64,000 nt of DNA from the NCBI GenBank assembly GCA_934047225.1, contig OW204004.1, positions 5,584,401-5,648,400 on the forward strand, in the 5' to 3' direction. The notes beneath the pieces are model-generated. The model ran no database searches. It worked only from the letters and a program-made list of their open reading frames with translations, and was not told the origin of the DNA. The stretch comes from Ypsolopha sequella (Eukaryota > Arthropoda > Insecta > Lepidoptera > Ypsolophidae). A program made the translations under genes and the position numbers. Each line of letters opens with the position of its first letter. The stretch's first letter is position 1. Positions 11,791 through 21,864 of this stretch are shown here, one piece after another.

Positions 11791-11902
11791 GGTTGTTCAA
11801 TCAGCATGCTTTGGCATGAACTTCCCATACTCAATTGACGAACCAGTTTTGGGACTGTTTGATTTGCCGTGGTTACGGTAGATACCTATTTGTTTAGATA
11901 AT

Positions 11903-12190
11903 ACCGCCTCTAGGTTCGAAGACTATACTACTAATCCGGAGGGTGTGGGTTCAAATTCCGTGTTTAGGCTGCGTGTTTCAGAAGGCACGTTAAGCTGTGG
12001 GTCCAACTTCTGGTCCAAGTACGGCGATAGGGCTCACTGCCCAAATACTGCCCATACTGCCCATCACGTTGGGACATAATAATCGTCGGTTAAACGTGGT
12101 TAAACGTGACTTGCGTTTCACAGACCACGCTCGGTAACACTTTGAACAATCCCGTGGGGATTCATGTCGTGACACAGCCAATAAAATTGA
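11903..12190 (+). mobile_element. tRNA-derived SINE, copy 4
   Basis: B box-like GGTTCAAATTCC (about 11948-11959). The 3' end has 'gggattcatgtcgtgaca', the tail shared with the copies at 30246, 39978 and 58076. Confidence 0.75.
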
Positions 12191-12255
12191 AGGATAGCTG
12201 ATTTGTCTAAATATTTACTTTATACGAAGTATCCTATTTCGTACCACTTTCCCAT

Positions 12256-12486
12256 ACCATCCATCAGCCTGTCTTCGTCCACTGCTGGACATAGGCTTTT
12301 CCAAGATTTCCCCACTCTTGGTGGTTCTCTTGGAAGTAATGCCCATACTCACACACGCTGGGCAGGCGGGTTGGTGAGCGCGGTGCCGTAGCCCTCGCAC
12401 CAGTGACCCCGCTGCCCGTCACCATCAGTCTGTTTTATATAAGTCCCGGCAATTGGGGATAGACATACCGCCATCAATCGGTCCCA
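12256..12486 (-). mobile_element. RTE-type LINE 3' tail, copy 2
   Basis: Minus-sense, shorter than copy 1, ending near 'gccatcaatcggtcccaa'. Confidence 0.7.
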
Positions 12487-12499
12487 AGCGACCGATTAT

Positions 12500-12660
12500 A
12501 TACGACATATACGACATACTGAAAAAGGGTCAAGTTCTCTAAATATGAAATTTTCCATGACTCGAACATGAATCTGCAAGAAGCGAAAAAAGTGTCAGGA
12601 TCATAGAAGTTGGAAATCTGTTGTCTGTGCCCCTCCTCCAGAAGGAAAGATAATTGTGAT
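12500..12660 (+). mobile_element. Decayed LINE C-terminal fragment
   Basis: Carries 'gtcaggatcatagaagttgg', the decayed counterpart of 'tatcaggatcgtagcagatg' in the fragments at 11005 and 20545. Confidence 0.45.
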
Positions 12661-13370
12661 TTATACTTACAATACTGTACAGCTCATCTACACTAATCTA
12701 CAGATCTAATAAGCAAGCGGTCAGATGCTTCTTTTCCTGCATAAGCCAAGGCCAATATTAGGCTATTTTGGGCCAAGCAATATAATAACAAAAACCATTC
12801 TAAAATTAGTAATTATAAAACTTAACCTAAGGCGCTTATGTTTGGCAATCATCAAAAGAGCGATCCCTACAATATGTATTCCAACAATATGTTCAACTTC
12901 ACATATTTCCCAACTGCATTTCAGTCACTACAACACACACGCAAGTTCTCGTGAAACACGTTCATATTAGTTTGTCACAGAACATTTACACAGTTTCTGC
13001 GCGCACGCACACATAGAGACGACGTCATTATTCAATTGTTATGTAAGAGGCGACCTAAACTCGGACACTGCACCTTACCGTTTCGTATACCCATTAATAG
13101 ACCTTCAACGCGAAATGACAAAAGACACTATTCACGTTGGCTGGATACAGAGTTCTTATCGAGGGCCTCCACCCCGGGTCAAAGAATACTAACCATTCCA
13201 TTACTGCCAGGATAATATACTATATATTATATAGTATTTATTGACAGATGACCTTTCTTGCGTATTTTTTTTACTAAATACTAAATTGTTTTAAAAGCTC
13301 TTACTTCGTCTGCCTCAGTGAAAACAGCTTCAAGATACGTTTGGTGGATTTGACTTACTTTACTTACACG
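12661..13370. other. No recognisable feature
   Basis: Unique-looking sequence. An AT palindrome near 13215-13240 is too simple to interpret. Confidence 0.45.
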
Positions 13371-13525
13371 GCTGATCGACGACGCTTGTTGGGACACAAA
13401 GGCTGGCGCGTATCTTGGCCAGAGAATCAGTCTGGCCATTCAAAGAGGAAACGCTGTCAGCCAAAATACCCTTCTACATGACGGTGGAGATCTAGATATG
13501 ATTTTTTATTTAGTTTAGTCAAAAT
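13371..13525 (+). mobile_element. LINE ORF2 C-terminal fragment, second family
   Basis: Translates LIDDACWDTKAGAYLGQRIS, then LAIQRGNAVSQ and a later GGDLDMIFYLV before a stop. The QRGNA stretch is a common end of lepidopteran non-LTR ORF2 proteins. A matching piece sits inside the fold-back insertion at 48073. Confidence 0.65.
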
Positions 13526-14141
13526 GTATATTGTATTTCATGAAATACACAGAAAAGAAGCAACCGTATTTTTTTTACATATCGCCTTACCACAGCTTTA
13601 TAATACATCCCTTAGGTAACAGTGAAATCCGCGTTAAAATTTTCCAAGTGGTTACCTAGTTATTACCGAAAACAGAGAGAGAGAGAAGTTACCTTTAAAT
13701 AGATGTATAGAGAAGAAGAACCAAAATATGAAAAAATGTAATAACTATATGTAGGTATATTGACGAGATACGAGATAGAAGAAGAGATAGACTGCATTTT
13801 ATAGGAGAACACGAGGAACCAAAAAACAAGACAAGGGAACATGGAGTTAATCAAGGGAACATTAGATTTATTTAGCTTTCGTTGTATATGATTGTATTTC
13901 AAAGCCAAGCAAGTTGGTATTTAATATTATGACTGATGCCGAGCTCAGGACAGGGCCCGAAATATATTTCACATAATTTTTCATCATAAATGTTATTTTA
14001 TTTAGTATATTATATAATATAAATCAACAATAAAAGACGAAGAAGTCATAAAATTATATTTATTAATATTTTATGCTTTGTAATATAAACTGCAACATTT
14101 CTCCTGTCACATATTTGAAGTAAATATACAATAATATTATA

Positions 14142-14292
14142 AATTATTATTACATACGGCTTGAACACTCACGTGTGATTGTTGTTGACTATATGCCAAC
14201 CGTTTCACCGATACAATTTCGGCATTATCAAGGCCAGTGAGTGTTCAAGCCGTATGTAATAATAATTTAGTATGTCAGCTCACGCGAGTTTT
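14142..14292. mobile_element. Fold-back insertion with hammerhead-like module, type III
   Basis: Exact 32-bp arms at 14141-14172 and 14237-14268. A candidate 12-bp direct repeat AATAATATTATA (14130-14141 and 14293-14304) flanks it, but it is AT-rich and may be chance. Length and layout match the other fold-back retroposons. Confidence 0.65.
14194..14237 (-). ncRNA. Degenerate hammerhead-like module, type III
   Basis: Minus strand: TGGCC, core-like TTGATAA, a hairpin with CCG/CGG, GAA, stem III AACGGTT, then GGC pairing with the first segment. The core departs from CUGANGA. Confidence 0.35.
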
Positions 14293-14633
14293 AATAATAT
14301 TATATAATATTATATGTATATTTTACAAATATATTTTGGCAGCAGGCTTAATGGTTAGTTGTATTTGTTAATTTCACGCCAAGGATCAGTTCGGTTAATT
14401 CTCGCTTAAAATAATGGAATCACAACATATCCTGAATAAGAGTTGGCAATTCTGCTGAATGCGGAAGATTAACTGTTTGAAACCGATATAGTTTGAAGCC
14501 AATCTTAAAATCATCTCGGTAACACAGCAACGGTATTACCGCTTGTTTTTCTGGGAATACCTTGAATATCTATCTATCATCGAATCATCTATCTTCAGCT
14601 GGGAGCATGGTTTTCAAGTCTTTCCTTGATATA

Positions 14634-14828
14634 ACAAAATGTATGCTTGCGATTGTCGGCACTTGGTGAAACTTGATAATTGTTGTTTACGTTGCTCAGA
14701 GCTAGTGCCTGGAGTCATGTAAAATATTTTAATTAAGATCTTCCCTTGAAAATGGAGTAAAATCCGAAACAGGTTGGGAGTTAATATAAATAAAGTGAAA
14801 CTACAAGTACAAGTGTTTTAATTCAAGA
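14634..14828 (+). mobile_element. Fold-back retroposon, hammerhead-like type II, copy 2
   Basis: Flanked by a direct repeat TTCCTTGATATA (about 14622-14633 and 14829-14841). It begins with 'gcttgcgattgtcggcac' and ends 'gtgttttaattcaaga', the same ends as the copies at 4198 (reversed) and 48073. Confidence 0.8.
14740..14781 (+). ncRNA. Degenerate hammerhead-like module, type II
   Basis: CTTCCC, TTGAAAA, a GGA/TCC hairpin, GAA, stem III AACAGGTT, then GGGAG pairing back to CTTCCC. It corresponds to the module at 4246 but its stem III has lost perfect symmetry. Confidence 0.35.
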
Positions 14829-15056
14829 TTTCCTTGATATACTATTTCTTTGGTGCATTATATTTTAAATCGGTTTGGAGCCGTCATCAGTCGAATGGAA
14901 CAAGTATTGACATATAAAGTATATAAAATAAAAATATATATCATGGACTATGTATTTCTAGGAAAGTACTCTCTTGCCTTTAAAGTTTATAAGTGCTGTA
15001 TTAGACACATTTTACTTAACACAGCTGTTTCTATTATTACTATAAAGCAAATATAT

Positions 15057-15080
15057 GGGTCATTTTACTTTTAAGGTCCC
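15057..15080 (+). repeat. Left terminal inverted repeat
   Basis: GGGTCATTTTACT then TTTAAGGTCCC. It differs from the right end at three positions. Confidence 0.85.
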
Positions 15081-15460
15081 TTTAGGTTTTGGTGCTTGTC
15101 CAGAACGAAAAATATTGTTAAATCTGTCAGCATCTTAATATTGCGAAATCGCATTTAAAAGTTATAAACTTAAAATATAACACTATAATACTTCTTTTGC
15201 TATTTACTTGAGAACGGCATTATAATAAGTTAAATTTGATGTGAAATATAGTTTACCCCTCTAAAATGCAGTGTCCCCAGTAGATCGTGTTCTTAGAAAC
15301 ACGAAATTAACTATTATATTTGTATGAAAAACCAGCTATTTAATATCGAAAATAAAAGGCTCGGTACATATTTATTTCAATAACAGCAAAAAAAGCTAAT
15401 TTAATCTGTCTTTTTTTTTTACAAGGCGTGACTAAACTTTGTCCCATATATTTTGTATCC

Positions 15461-15867
15461 TTCGTAACGACATCCATAAAACTAGAATATTCTCTGTTTA
15501 AACCATCGCACGCGACAACTATGCGTAAAAAGGAACGTCGTAATTTTTAGTGGCGCGGGGGCAATGGAGGGGAGGTGTGAAATTTGACACTAGCTGCAGT
15601 TAGTGTGATTCGCGCGTTCCGCCTAGGCAGCGTGTATTTTGTGTTCGTATCCGAAGTCACGGCGTTTTAAAAGTAAGTATTACTTGTAATTGAATATCTT
15701 TCACATATGTTACATATTTGATTGTTTTGTTTTGATTTGAGTTAAATTTCTGTAATTATGTTATACCAATTTCACCTCAGATTTATAACCTTAAAATATG
15801 TATACTTCGTCACGCGTATCCTTCGTCACATTGTTTATCGTTACGAAGGAGACGAAGATGCTACGAA
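15461..15867. promoter_or_regulatory. Left group of subterminal repeats TTCGTMACR
   Basis: Exact copies are at 15461-15469 (+), 15806-15814 (+), 15822-15830 (+) and 15839-15847 (-), with a weaker one at 15860-15867 (-). Three of them extend to GTMTCCTTCGTMACR. Subterminal arrays like this are commonly transposase-binding sites. Confidence 0.75.
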
Positions 15868-15971
15868 GGGGACTTATGTGCTGTAAATAGCAATACTTTG
15901 AAAAAAAAACGTTTTGCCTTTATAAATTTCGTTTTGTCTCATAAATAAAATAGTCTTTTTCATTATTTTAG
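15673..15971 (+). other. Predicted 5'-UTR intron of the transposase gene
   Basis: A strong donor (AA|GTAAGTATT, 15673) and a pyrimidine-rich acceptor (TCTTTTTCATTATTTTAG, ending 15971) lie six bases before the start codon. The subterminal repeats of the left group from 15806 on would fall inside this intron. Confidence 0.55.
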
Positions 15972-15977
15972 AATAAT

Positions 15978-18545
15978 ATGGCGCTAACAGCAGCAGAAAG
16001 ACAACGTCGCTGTAGGCTCAAGAAACAGGCTGATAAGGAGAAGTATGAAGAATACTTGAGAAAAGCAAGAGAAAGATATCACACTAATAAGAAACTTGTT
16101 AAAGACATGAATTGTAGAGAAAAAAGACTGACAAATCGAAAATGGAAGATTAAACAGAAAAAGTATAGAGAAAAGTTAAAAGAACGAGAGCAGCTTATAG
16201 AGGAAGACACTCTTTCACCATCTCTAACCGACGCTAGCTCACGAAAAGTTCATTTTAAAACGAAAAAAATGCGTCGGGAAAGAACTAAGCTTTACAGAGA
16301 TAATCTAAGGTTGGAGACAGAAATGACTGAATGGAAACGCAAATATGAAGCTTGTAAGAAAAAATTACAGCGAACTAAATCCCGTTTTGATAAATACGAG
16401 GTGGTGTGTACAGCTATTCAAGAAAAATACAAAACTACGAAGTCTAGGAAAGAGAGAAAAATTATCAAGGAAATGCTTGCATCAAATTTTGTAGAGAAAA
16501 CAGGTCTTACCCAAGAGATAAGAGTTGCAGCACTCGGAATAAAATGCAAAGATAAATTGCGGAGATGTCAGAAAGTCCAGAAGGCTAAAGATTTACGAAA
16601 GGCGGTCCAAGATTTCTTCCTGCGTGATGATGTCAGTCGTGCTACAGCTGGCAAAAAAGAGACAGTGACCAAAAATAAAGTAAAGAAACAGAAGAGATTC
16701 CTCCTTGATATAATGACAAATCTTCACCGCTCCTTTTTAAAAGAAAGTGGCATGAAATGTTGTTACTCATACTTTACAATGAACAGGCCATTTTATGTAG
16801 TTACTCCTTCCGCTGATGCTCGCGAAACATGCCTGTGCAAGCTCCACACTAATATTCAGTACAAAATACTGGCTTTAAAGAAAAAACGAGCAGTTTTCAC
16901 CAGCGACTTGAGTCGTTTTCTGGAGTCTGTAGTTTGTAGTATAAATCAAAAGGAATGCATGTTTGAGGCATGTGAACAATGTAGCGGCAAGAATTTGATT
17001 GATTTAAATTTGTGTCCAGATGATGAAGTGTCTTGGTGGGAATGGGTGCGTAAAACTGAAGAGATTACTAAAGATCAGAAAAAACGCAAGATTTCCAAAA
17101 ATGTAAAAGAGCTTCAACAAGCTAAGCTATCGGATCTGATTGTCAGTTTTAAGAAAGACCTCATAGAATTCAAAAAACATGTGTTTAACGTCCGAATCCA
17201 ACATAAAGCTTATAGAGACTGTATTGACAATTTAGACCACAAAAGTGTTGCTGTCCATATCGACTTTAGCGAGAACTATAATTGTAAATGTAGTCAAGAG
17301 ATACAATCTCACCATTTCGGGGGTTCTCGTAACCAGCTGTCATTACACACAGCTGTCATCTACAGAAAGCCTGAAGGAGCAGAAACCAAAGAAATTACAT
17401 CATTCTGTACGGTTTCATCATGTCTGCTTCACAATCCTGCCGCAATATGGGCTCACGTAGACCCGATTCTAAAGTTTATTAATGAGAACTATCCAGAAAT
17501 ACATACTATTCACTGGTTTTCAGACGGTCCCTGCACACAATACCGTCAGAAACAGAATTTTTATCTCATGACGACCAGACTATTTGATGACTATGGATTC
17601 AAGAACATGACTTGGTCATTCTTTGAGGCCGGTCATGGAAAAGGAGCAGCCGATGGAATAGGGGGACTGATAAAGAGGACAGCCGACAGAATGGTCGCTC
17701 ATGGAAAGGATATTGCCGATGTGACTCATTTCTATACGTTTTTAAAAGATGCGACGAAAGTAAAGTTGTTCCTTATTACCCAAGAGGACATCGATCGCAT
17801 TTCAATGACTATACCAACATCTTTGCTGCCTATTCCGGCCACAATGAGAATGCATCACATTTTTTCCTGTGCACGAGGACAATTAAAATACAGTGAGCAA
17901 AGCTGCTTCTGTAAGACTGAAGGTGTTAACGGTTCTTGTTTTTGTATCGCACCTAGCACCCAGTATAACTTTTCTTCAAACACTGTGACAGAAGATATGG
18001 ATATTGACGAAGATGTTAATATTGGCGAGGCTGGATGCGTTGAAGCGGGAAATTTTGATATGGATGAAATGGGCATTTTTAATTCTGCCATACAGAACCT
18101 CAATGCTGGAAGAACAGGACTCCTCTTCAAGAACATTTATGAAGGTTCAAGTGATAGCTCTGATAGTGAGACTTTAGCACAAATTCAGGACAAAGAAAAT
18201 AGAAATAGAAACACCTGTGCCGGTACCAGCGTCGATAAAACAGAAATCCACCCAAGAAATATTCCTAAAGGTACATACTTGCTTATAAAAATAATGAGTG
18301 AAAAGAACAAACAATACAATTATGTTGGTGTTACTGATCGTGATTTTGAAGACTCAGAAGTAAAGGTTACTTTTTTAAGATGTGTCGACGAAACAAAGCG
18401 TGCTTTTCGTCTTAAAGATGATGATGTATCATTTGTTGATTTTGAGAATATAATTAAAATATTAGATATGCCTTCTATAAAAATGAAGGGGAAAAGAGTA
18501 TTGTACTGTTTTAAGGAACCTATTGAAGAAGTTTTTGAAAAATAG
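15978..18545 (+). CDS. Transposase-like DDE protein, 855 aa, superfamily unknown
   Basis: Not assigned to a named family. Residues 1-170 are very basic and coiled-coil-like (MALTAAERQRRCRLKK at the start). Residues 285-346 hold a cysteine/histidine cluster (C285, C287, H290, C320, C327, C332, C335, C346) that could bind zinc. The core from about 425 looks like an RNase H-fold nuclease: D429 in HIDFSENYN, D516 in FSDGPCTQY and E550 in FFEAGHGKG, with a following GHGKGAADGIGG loop that includes D559. A second cysteine cluster lies near 640-665, and a small beta-rich segment ends the protein (about 760-850). From memory, similar uncharacterised proteins are frequent in insects and cnidarians. 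The matched inverted repeats around it argue for a transposon gene rather than a domesticated one. No stop or frameshift breaks it; the ATG follows an acceptor AG. Confidence 0.85.
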   Translation: MALTAAERQRRCRLKKQADKEKYEEYLRKARERYHTNKKLVKDMNCREKRLTNRKWKIKQKKYREKLKEREQLIEEDTLSPSLTDASSRKVHFKTKKMRRERTKLYRDNLRLETEMTEWKRKYEACKKKLQRTKSRFDKYEVVCTAIQEKYKTTKSRKERKIIKEMLASNFVEKTGLTQEIRVAALGIKCKDKLRRCQKVQKAKDLRKAVQDFFLRDDVSRATAGKKETVTKNKVKKQKRFLLDIMTNLHRSFLKESGMKCCYSYFTMNRPFYVVTPSADARETCLCKLHTNIQYKILALKKKRAVFTSDLSRFLESVVCSINQKECMFEACEQCSGKNLIDLNLCPDDEVSWWEWVRKTEEITKDQKKRKISKNVKELQQAKLSDLIVSFKKDLIEFKKHVFNVRIQHKAYRDCIDNLDHKSVAVHIDFSENYNCKCSQEIQSHHFGGSRNQLSLHTAVIYRKPEGAETKEITSFCTVSSCLLHNPAAIWAHVDPILKFINENYPEIHTIHWFSDGPCTQYRQKQNFYLMTTRLFDDYGFKNMTWSFFEAGHGKGAADGIGGLIKRTADRMVAHGKDIADVTHFYTFLKDATKVKLFLITQEDIDRISMTIPTSLLPIPATMRMHHIFSCARGQLKYSEQSCFCKTEGVNGSCFCIAPSTQYNFSSNTVTEDMDIDEDVNIGEAGCVEAGNFDMDEMGIFNSAIQNLNAGRTGLLFKNIYEGSSDSSDSETLAQIQDKENRNRNTCAGTSVDKTEIHPRNIPKGTYLLIKIMSEKNKQYNYVGVTDRDFEDSEVKVTFLRCVDETKRAFRLKDDDVSFVDFENIIKILDMPSIKMKGKRVLYCFKEPIEEVFEK

Positions 18546-18556
18546 ATGTCGTTGCA

Positions 18557-18654
18557 AATAAATATAATGTCTAAGCAGCTTAATTTAAGAGATGATTTTT
18601 AAAAGATTTTCTGTTTTTTTTTTTAATTAATAACCATCTTTGATAGCAAATAAA
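18557..18654 (+). terminator. Polyadenylation signals of the transposase gene
   Basis: AATAAA occurs at 18557-18562 and again at 18649-18654, 12 and 104 bases after the stop codon. Confidence 0.65.
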
Positions 18655-18748
18655 GCTAAAAAGGGGCAAATATGTATTTATTCATACTTATTAATAAGTA
18701 ATATTCTTAGATTTATGTTCTCTGTTCCTTTAATGATTTTGTGTCTAC

Positions 18749-19129
18749 TTCGTCACGTTTATGTCAACTTCGTAACGGTTCCTGGGATGATGTCCCCTAA
18801 TCATATTATTTAAAACTACACATTTATAATCGGAGAGTGACCTTATTTAAGACTGATTAAGATTATATAGTGTTATACATACATGCCTTACAGATGTTTA
18901 TTGCAAATAATGTGATTTTCTTTAAATGGTTTACAACTTTTGATTTTAGTTTTCATTTCAATGTGACGAAGGAGACTTAGACTGATAATTTTAATCAATA
19001 TAACTGATTATTAAAATACTAATCGTTAAGGTAAAGAAAGCTCTTGTGTTTCCGATAATAAAGGTAATGTTTCTTTTACAAAAACTGTTTATTTACTTCT
19101 TTTATGCAAAAATCAATCTTTGTGACGAA
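18749..19129. promoter_or_regulatory. Right group of subterminal repeats TTCGTMACR
   Basis: Copies are at 18749-18757 (+), 18769-18777 (+), 18962-18970 (-) and 19121-19129 (-). The group mirrors the left one, with outward and inward orientations mixed. Confidence 0.75.
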
Positions 19130-19290
19130 GGATACATTTATTGACACCTGGTGAGACAAGTTCAAACCAAAACAATAATATTATTTAAATATTTTTACTG
19201 CTGCATACAAATTTATGATCCACATAAGTCTATCGATAAAATTAATGCCACAGAGAAATTCTATGTTCACTTTATATTTTTTTAAGAAGT

Positions 19291-19314
19291 GGGGCCTTAT
19301 TAGTAAAATGACCC
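19291..19314 (-). repeat. Right terminal inverted repeat
   Basis: Plus strand reads GGGGCCTTATTAGTAAAATG then ACCC. Confidence 0.85.
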
Positions 19315-19535
19315 ATATATCAAAGATTATGTAAGTGATAAGAAACAGGCATAGTAAAGTAAAGTAAAAATTTTATTTGCTTAAACATGCGTTTTAAATA
19401 AATATAGGTCTTATTACATCTTTTTGTTATCGAGTACAGCACATTTTACCATAATATATAGTATGCAAATATTGACTCTTAAGAACCAACATGGTATAAC
19501 AGAAGTAAATTTACTTATCATGTTTTATTATTTTT

Positions 19536-19931
19536 TCAATGCATGTGCTCGTAAAGGCCCACTTTTTATGCATCAAAACCGAACAGAAAGTCGATTATTT
19601 TGCCCTAGGGCTTTATTATTATTTTTTTTTAATTTGTTTGCAATGGTTGGCTAACCTGCAGCCTTTCCTGTGTACCATAGATGTTATACTTTTTTTTCCA
19701 CTGTTAAACGGCTCTGGATACAATCCTTTTGAGCCAATCATAATTGAAAGTTCACAAGATTATATTTGTTTTTTTATTTCCTCACACTATGCATTGAAAA
19801 ACGTAGTATGATACACGGGCGTAAAAGCAATAAATTACTCGGTTACGTTTAAAACACTCGCTACGCTCGTGTTTTAAATCGTCCTCGTAATTTATTCCTT
19901 TTCGCCCTAGTAGCATAAACTACTATTATAA
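19536..19931 (-). repeat. Interspersed repeat family X, copy 1
   Basis: About 395 bp without coding potential, sharing 'gtaaaggcccactttttatg' and the dyad AAACACTCGCTACGCTCGTG with copies at 35699 (+) and 51417 (+). No inverted ends were seen, so its class is unknown. Confidence 0.8.
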
Positions 19932-20204
19932 TATGTCATATTATTATTATTATTATAAAATTTATTCACAACCATATTCATTCAAATAATCTTTGACGTC
20001 GTAATAACATTACTATATAATAGTCATTGGACCATGATGAAATTTCATTCTAAGCGACTTGAGGTAGGGTTTAGTAAAAAATTGGAGTCAAAGAAATATT
20101 TTTCTAATAACCCAGAAATAAATAGTCGGTACCGTTTCTTATTACTATGTTGCCAGTATGAATTTGGCTGTATTCTTTATAAGGCTCAGATATCTCCTAA
20201 AAGT

Positions 20205-20765
20205 AGCCAAAAAGTAGATGCGGATAAAACTCATCACAGAATAAAAGAGCTTGTATCACCAGATTGATGAATGTGGAGCAGGCGAAAGAGGGGTGTAACC
20301 ATATTTGAAGAGCTTATTCAGTCAATGGTATAAAACAACTTTTACTATGGAGCCAGTCGTGTATACCGAAAAAAAAAACTTTTTCATAGAAAAATGCAAT
20401 GCCGCTCAGCTGAAATGTATGGAAGGGCAGGAGATTTCAGGGTTGGCTCCATAGTAAAAGTTGTTCTTTACCATTGACTGAATAAGCTGTTCAAATATGG
20501 TTACACCTTTCTGTTACACCTTGTATATGAGTAATATATAGGTATATAAAAAGGAATCCTTCGGTGGTTTGGATATGTAGAGAGAATGAATGAAAGTAGA
20601 GAGACGAAAGAAATTTGAAGTAGGGCAATGTCAAAAGTATCCGGAATAGAAGAGCTTGTATGACTAGATTGATTGATGTGGAAGAGGTGAAAAAGGTGTA
20701 TCAGGATCGTAGCAGATGGAAATCTGTAGTCTCTGCCTACCCCTCTGAGGAACAAGCGTGAGTAT
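20205..20765 (+). mobile_element. LINE C-terminal pieces with MITE B between them
   Basis: One piece ends near 20288 (RIKELVSPD frame) and a better-preserved one occupies 20545-20765 (RWFGYVERMNES, QDRSRWKSVVSAYPSEEQA). MITE B copy 2 lies between them. The two pieces overlap in content, so they are two LINE copies rather than one split copy. Confidence 0.6.
20289..20525. mobile_element. MITE family B, copy 2
   Basis: The left end lacks the outermost bases (starts AGGGGTGTAACC); the right end is CACCTTGTA. Confidence 0.85.
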
Positions 20766-20948
20766 AAAATAAATAGGAAAATTTTAAGACGCGTCTTTTG
20801 ATAAATTAAAAATTGGAGAAGTTTACTTTTCTAAATAACACACTACGCAAGTTCTAATTTCGATATTTTTTTATTTTATTCAGTATAGCAATATGAATCC
20901 AAATAAAATTAAGAAGTGATTGTTTTGTAGTAATGTTTATTTGTTTTA

Positions 20949-21310
20949 TCATCCATTCATCCATCAGCCTAGTTCGTCCACTGCTGGACATAAGCCTTTC
21001 CAGAACTTTGCCACTCCCCGCGGTCATCCTGGAAGAATTGCCCATACTCACACACGCTGGGCAGGTGGGTTGGTAAGCGCGGTGCCAGAACCCTCGCACC
21101 AGTGACGCCGCTGCCCGTCACCAGTCTGTTCCATATAAGGCGCGGCTATTAAGGATGGATATACCGCCATCTATCGGTCCCAGGTATGGTGGGCCTCCTG
21201 TTTTTTTGCCTGTGAGCTGTCCTCTTACTCTCCCCCGAATTACTTCGAAGGGGTCTCCAAGTAAGATGGAGGTACTTCCACAGTCGAGCCCGGCATCAGC
21301 TCTACCACCT
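20949..21310 (-). mobile_element. RTE-type LINE 3' tail, copy 3
   Basis: Full-length match to copy 1 in reverse, from 'ccatcagcctagttcgtcca' to 'cagctctaccacct'. Confidence 0.75.
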
Positions 21311-21762
21311 GAGTATGTTTTATATTATTTTTTATTTTTTCGTACTTGTTTTATATTTTTTATATATACTACTGGATTTTATCTCTTGATTGTTTTTTAT
21401 TTGTTAAGGCCAATAAAGATTTGTATTTCTTTTTGTTGTATACGACTGATTAAATTTTATTAAAACAAAGTATCAAGTCATAAAAGCTGATTGATGTTTT
21501 ATCAATCTTGAATTATATACCCAATCACTCAAGCTCATAGCAATCACAGATGACGCGCTAACCAGTTCAATTGGGCACGTTTTAATCATCTGTGCCATTT
21601 GTCACTATCTCTCAAAACTTGAGTGTGATTGGCGTTTTACTATCGTGGTTTCGAGGAACATCTGGACAACATTTATTGCAATTTAGATAATTACGATGCG
21701 AAATCTTCGGTCTTCAATTTGGAAGTCCAATTTCATAGAAATGCGATGCTATTGCTAAATGA

Positions 21763-21783
21763 AATTCTAGTTAATTATTGTTT

Positions 21784-21827
<44 letters not shown>

Positions 21828-21847
21828 AAACAATAATTAACTAGAAT
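21763..21847. repeat. 85-bp perfect palindrome with a TA core
   Basis: Arms ATTCTAGTTAATTATTGTTT and its reverse complement enclose a (TA)n core. The left arm includes the 13-bp candidate target sequence of the fold-back insertion that starts at 21781. Confidence 0.9.
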
Positions 21848-21864
21848 ACAGATTTTTACGAATA

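Larger units (their letters stand above)
15057..19314 (+). mobile_element. 4.26-kb DNA transposon of unassigned superfamily
   Basis: Terminal inverted repeats of 24 bp (15057-15080 and 19291-19314) match at 21 positions and begin GGGTCATTTTACT. ATATAT lies outside both ends; because it is its own reverse complement it could be target duplication or part of the inverted repeat. Inside are one intact gene, a likely leader intron and two groups of subterminal repeats. The single complete open frame and paired ends suggest an autonomous, fairly young element. I cannot name the superfamily. Confidence 0.8.

Noticed and set aside
10180..11881. Recurring peptide-like frames over MITE family A (containing NACKRDGMLG)
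   Set aside because: The frame recurs because the MITE recurs; it runs across fold-back arms and is not maintained as a gene.
15978..18545. The 855-codon gene as a domesticated host gene
   Set aside because: Matching inverted ends and symmetric subterminal repeats make a mobile element the simpler explanation; domestication would need conserved synteny without ends.
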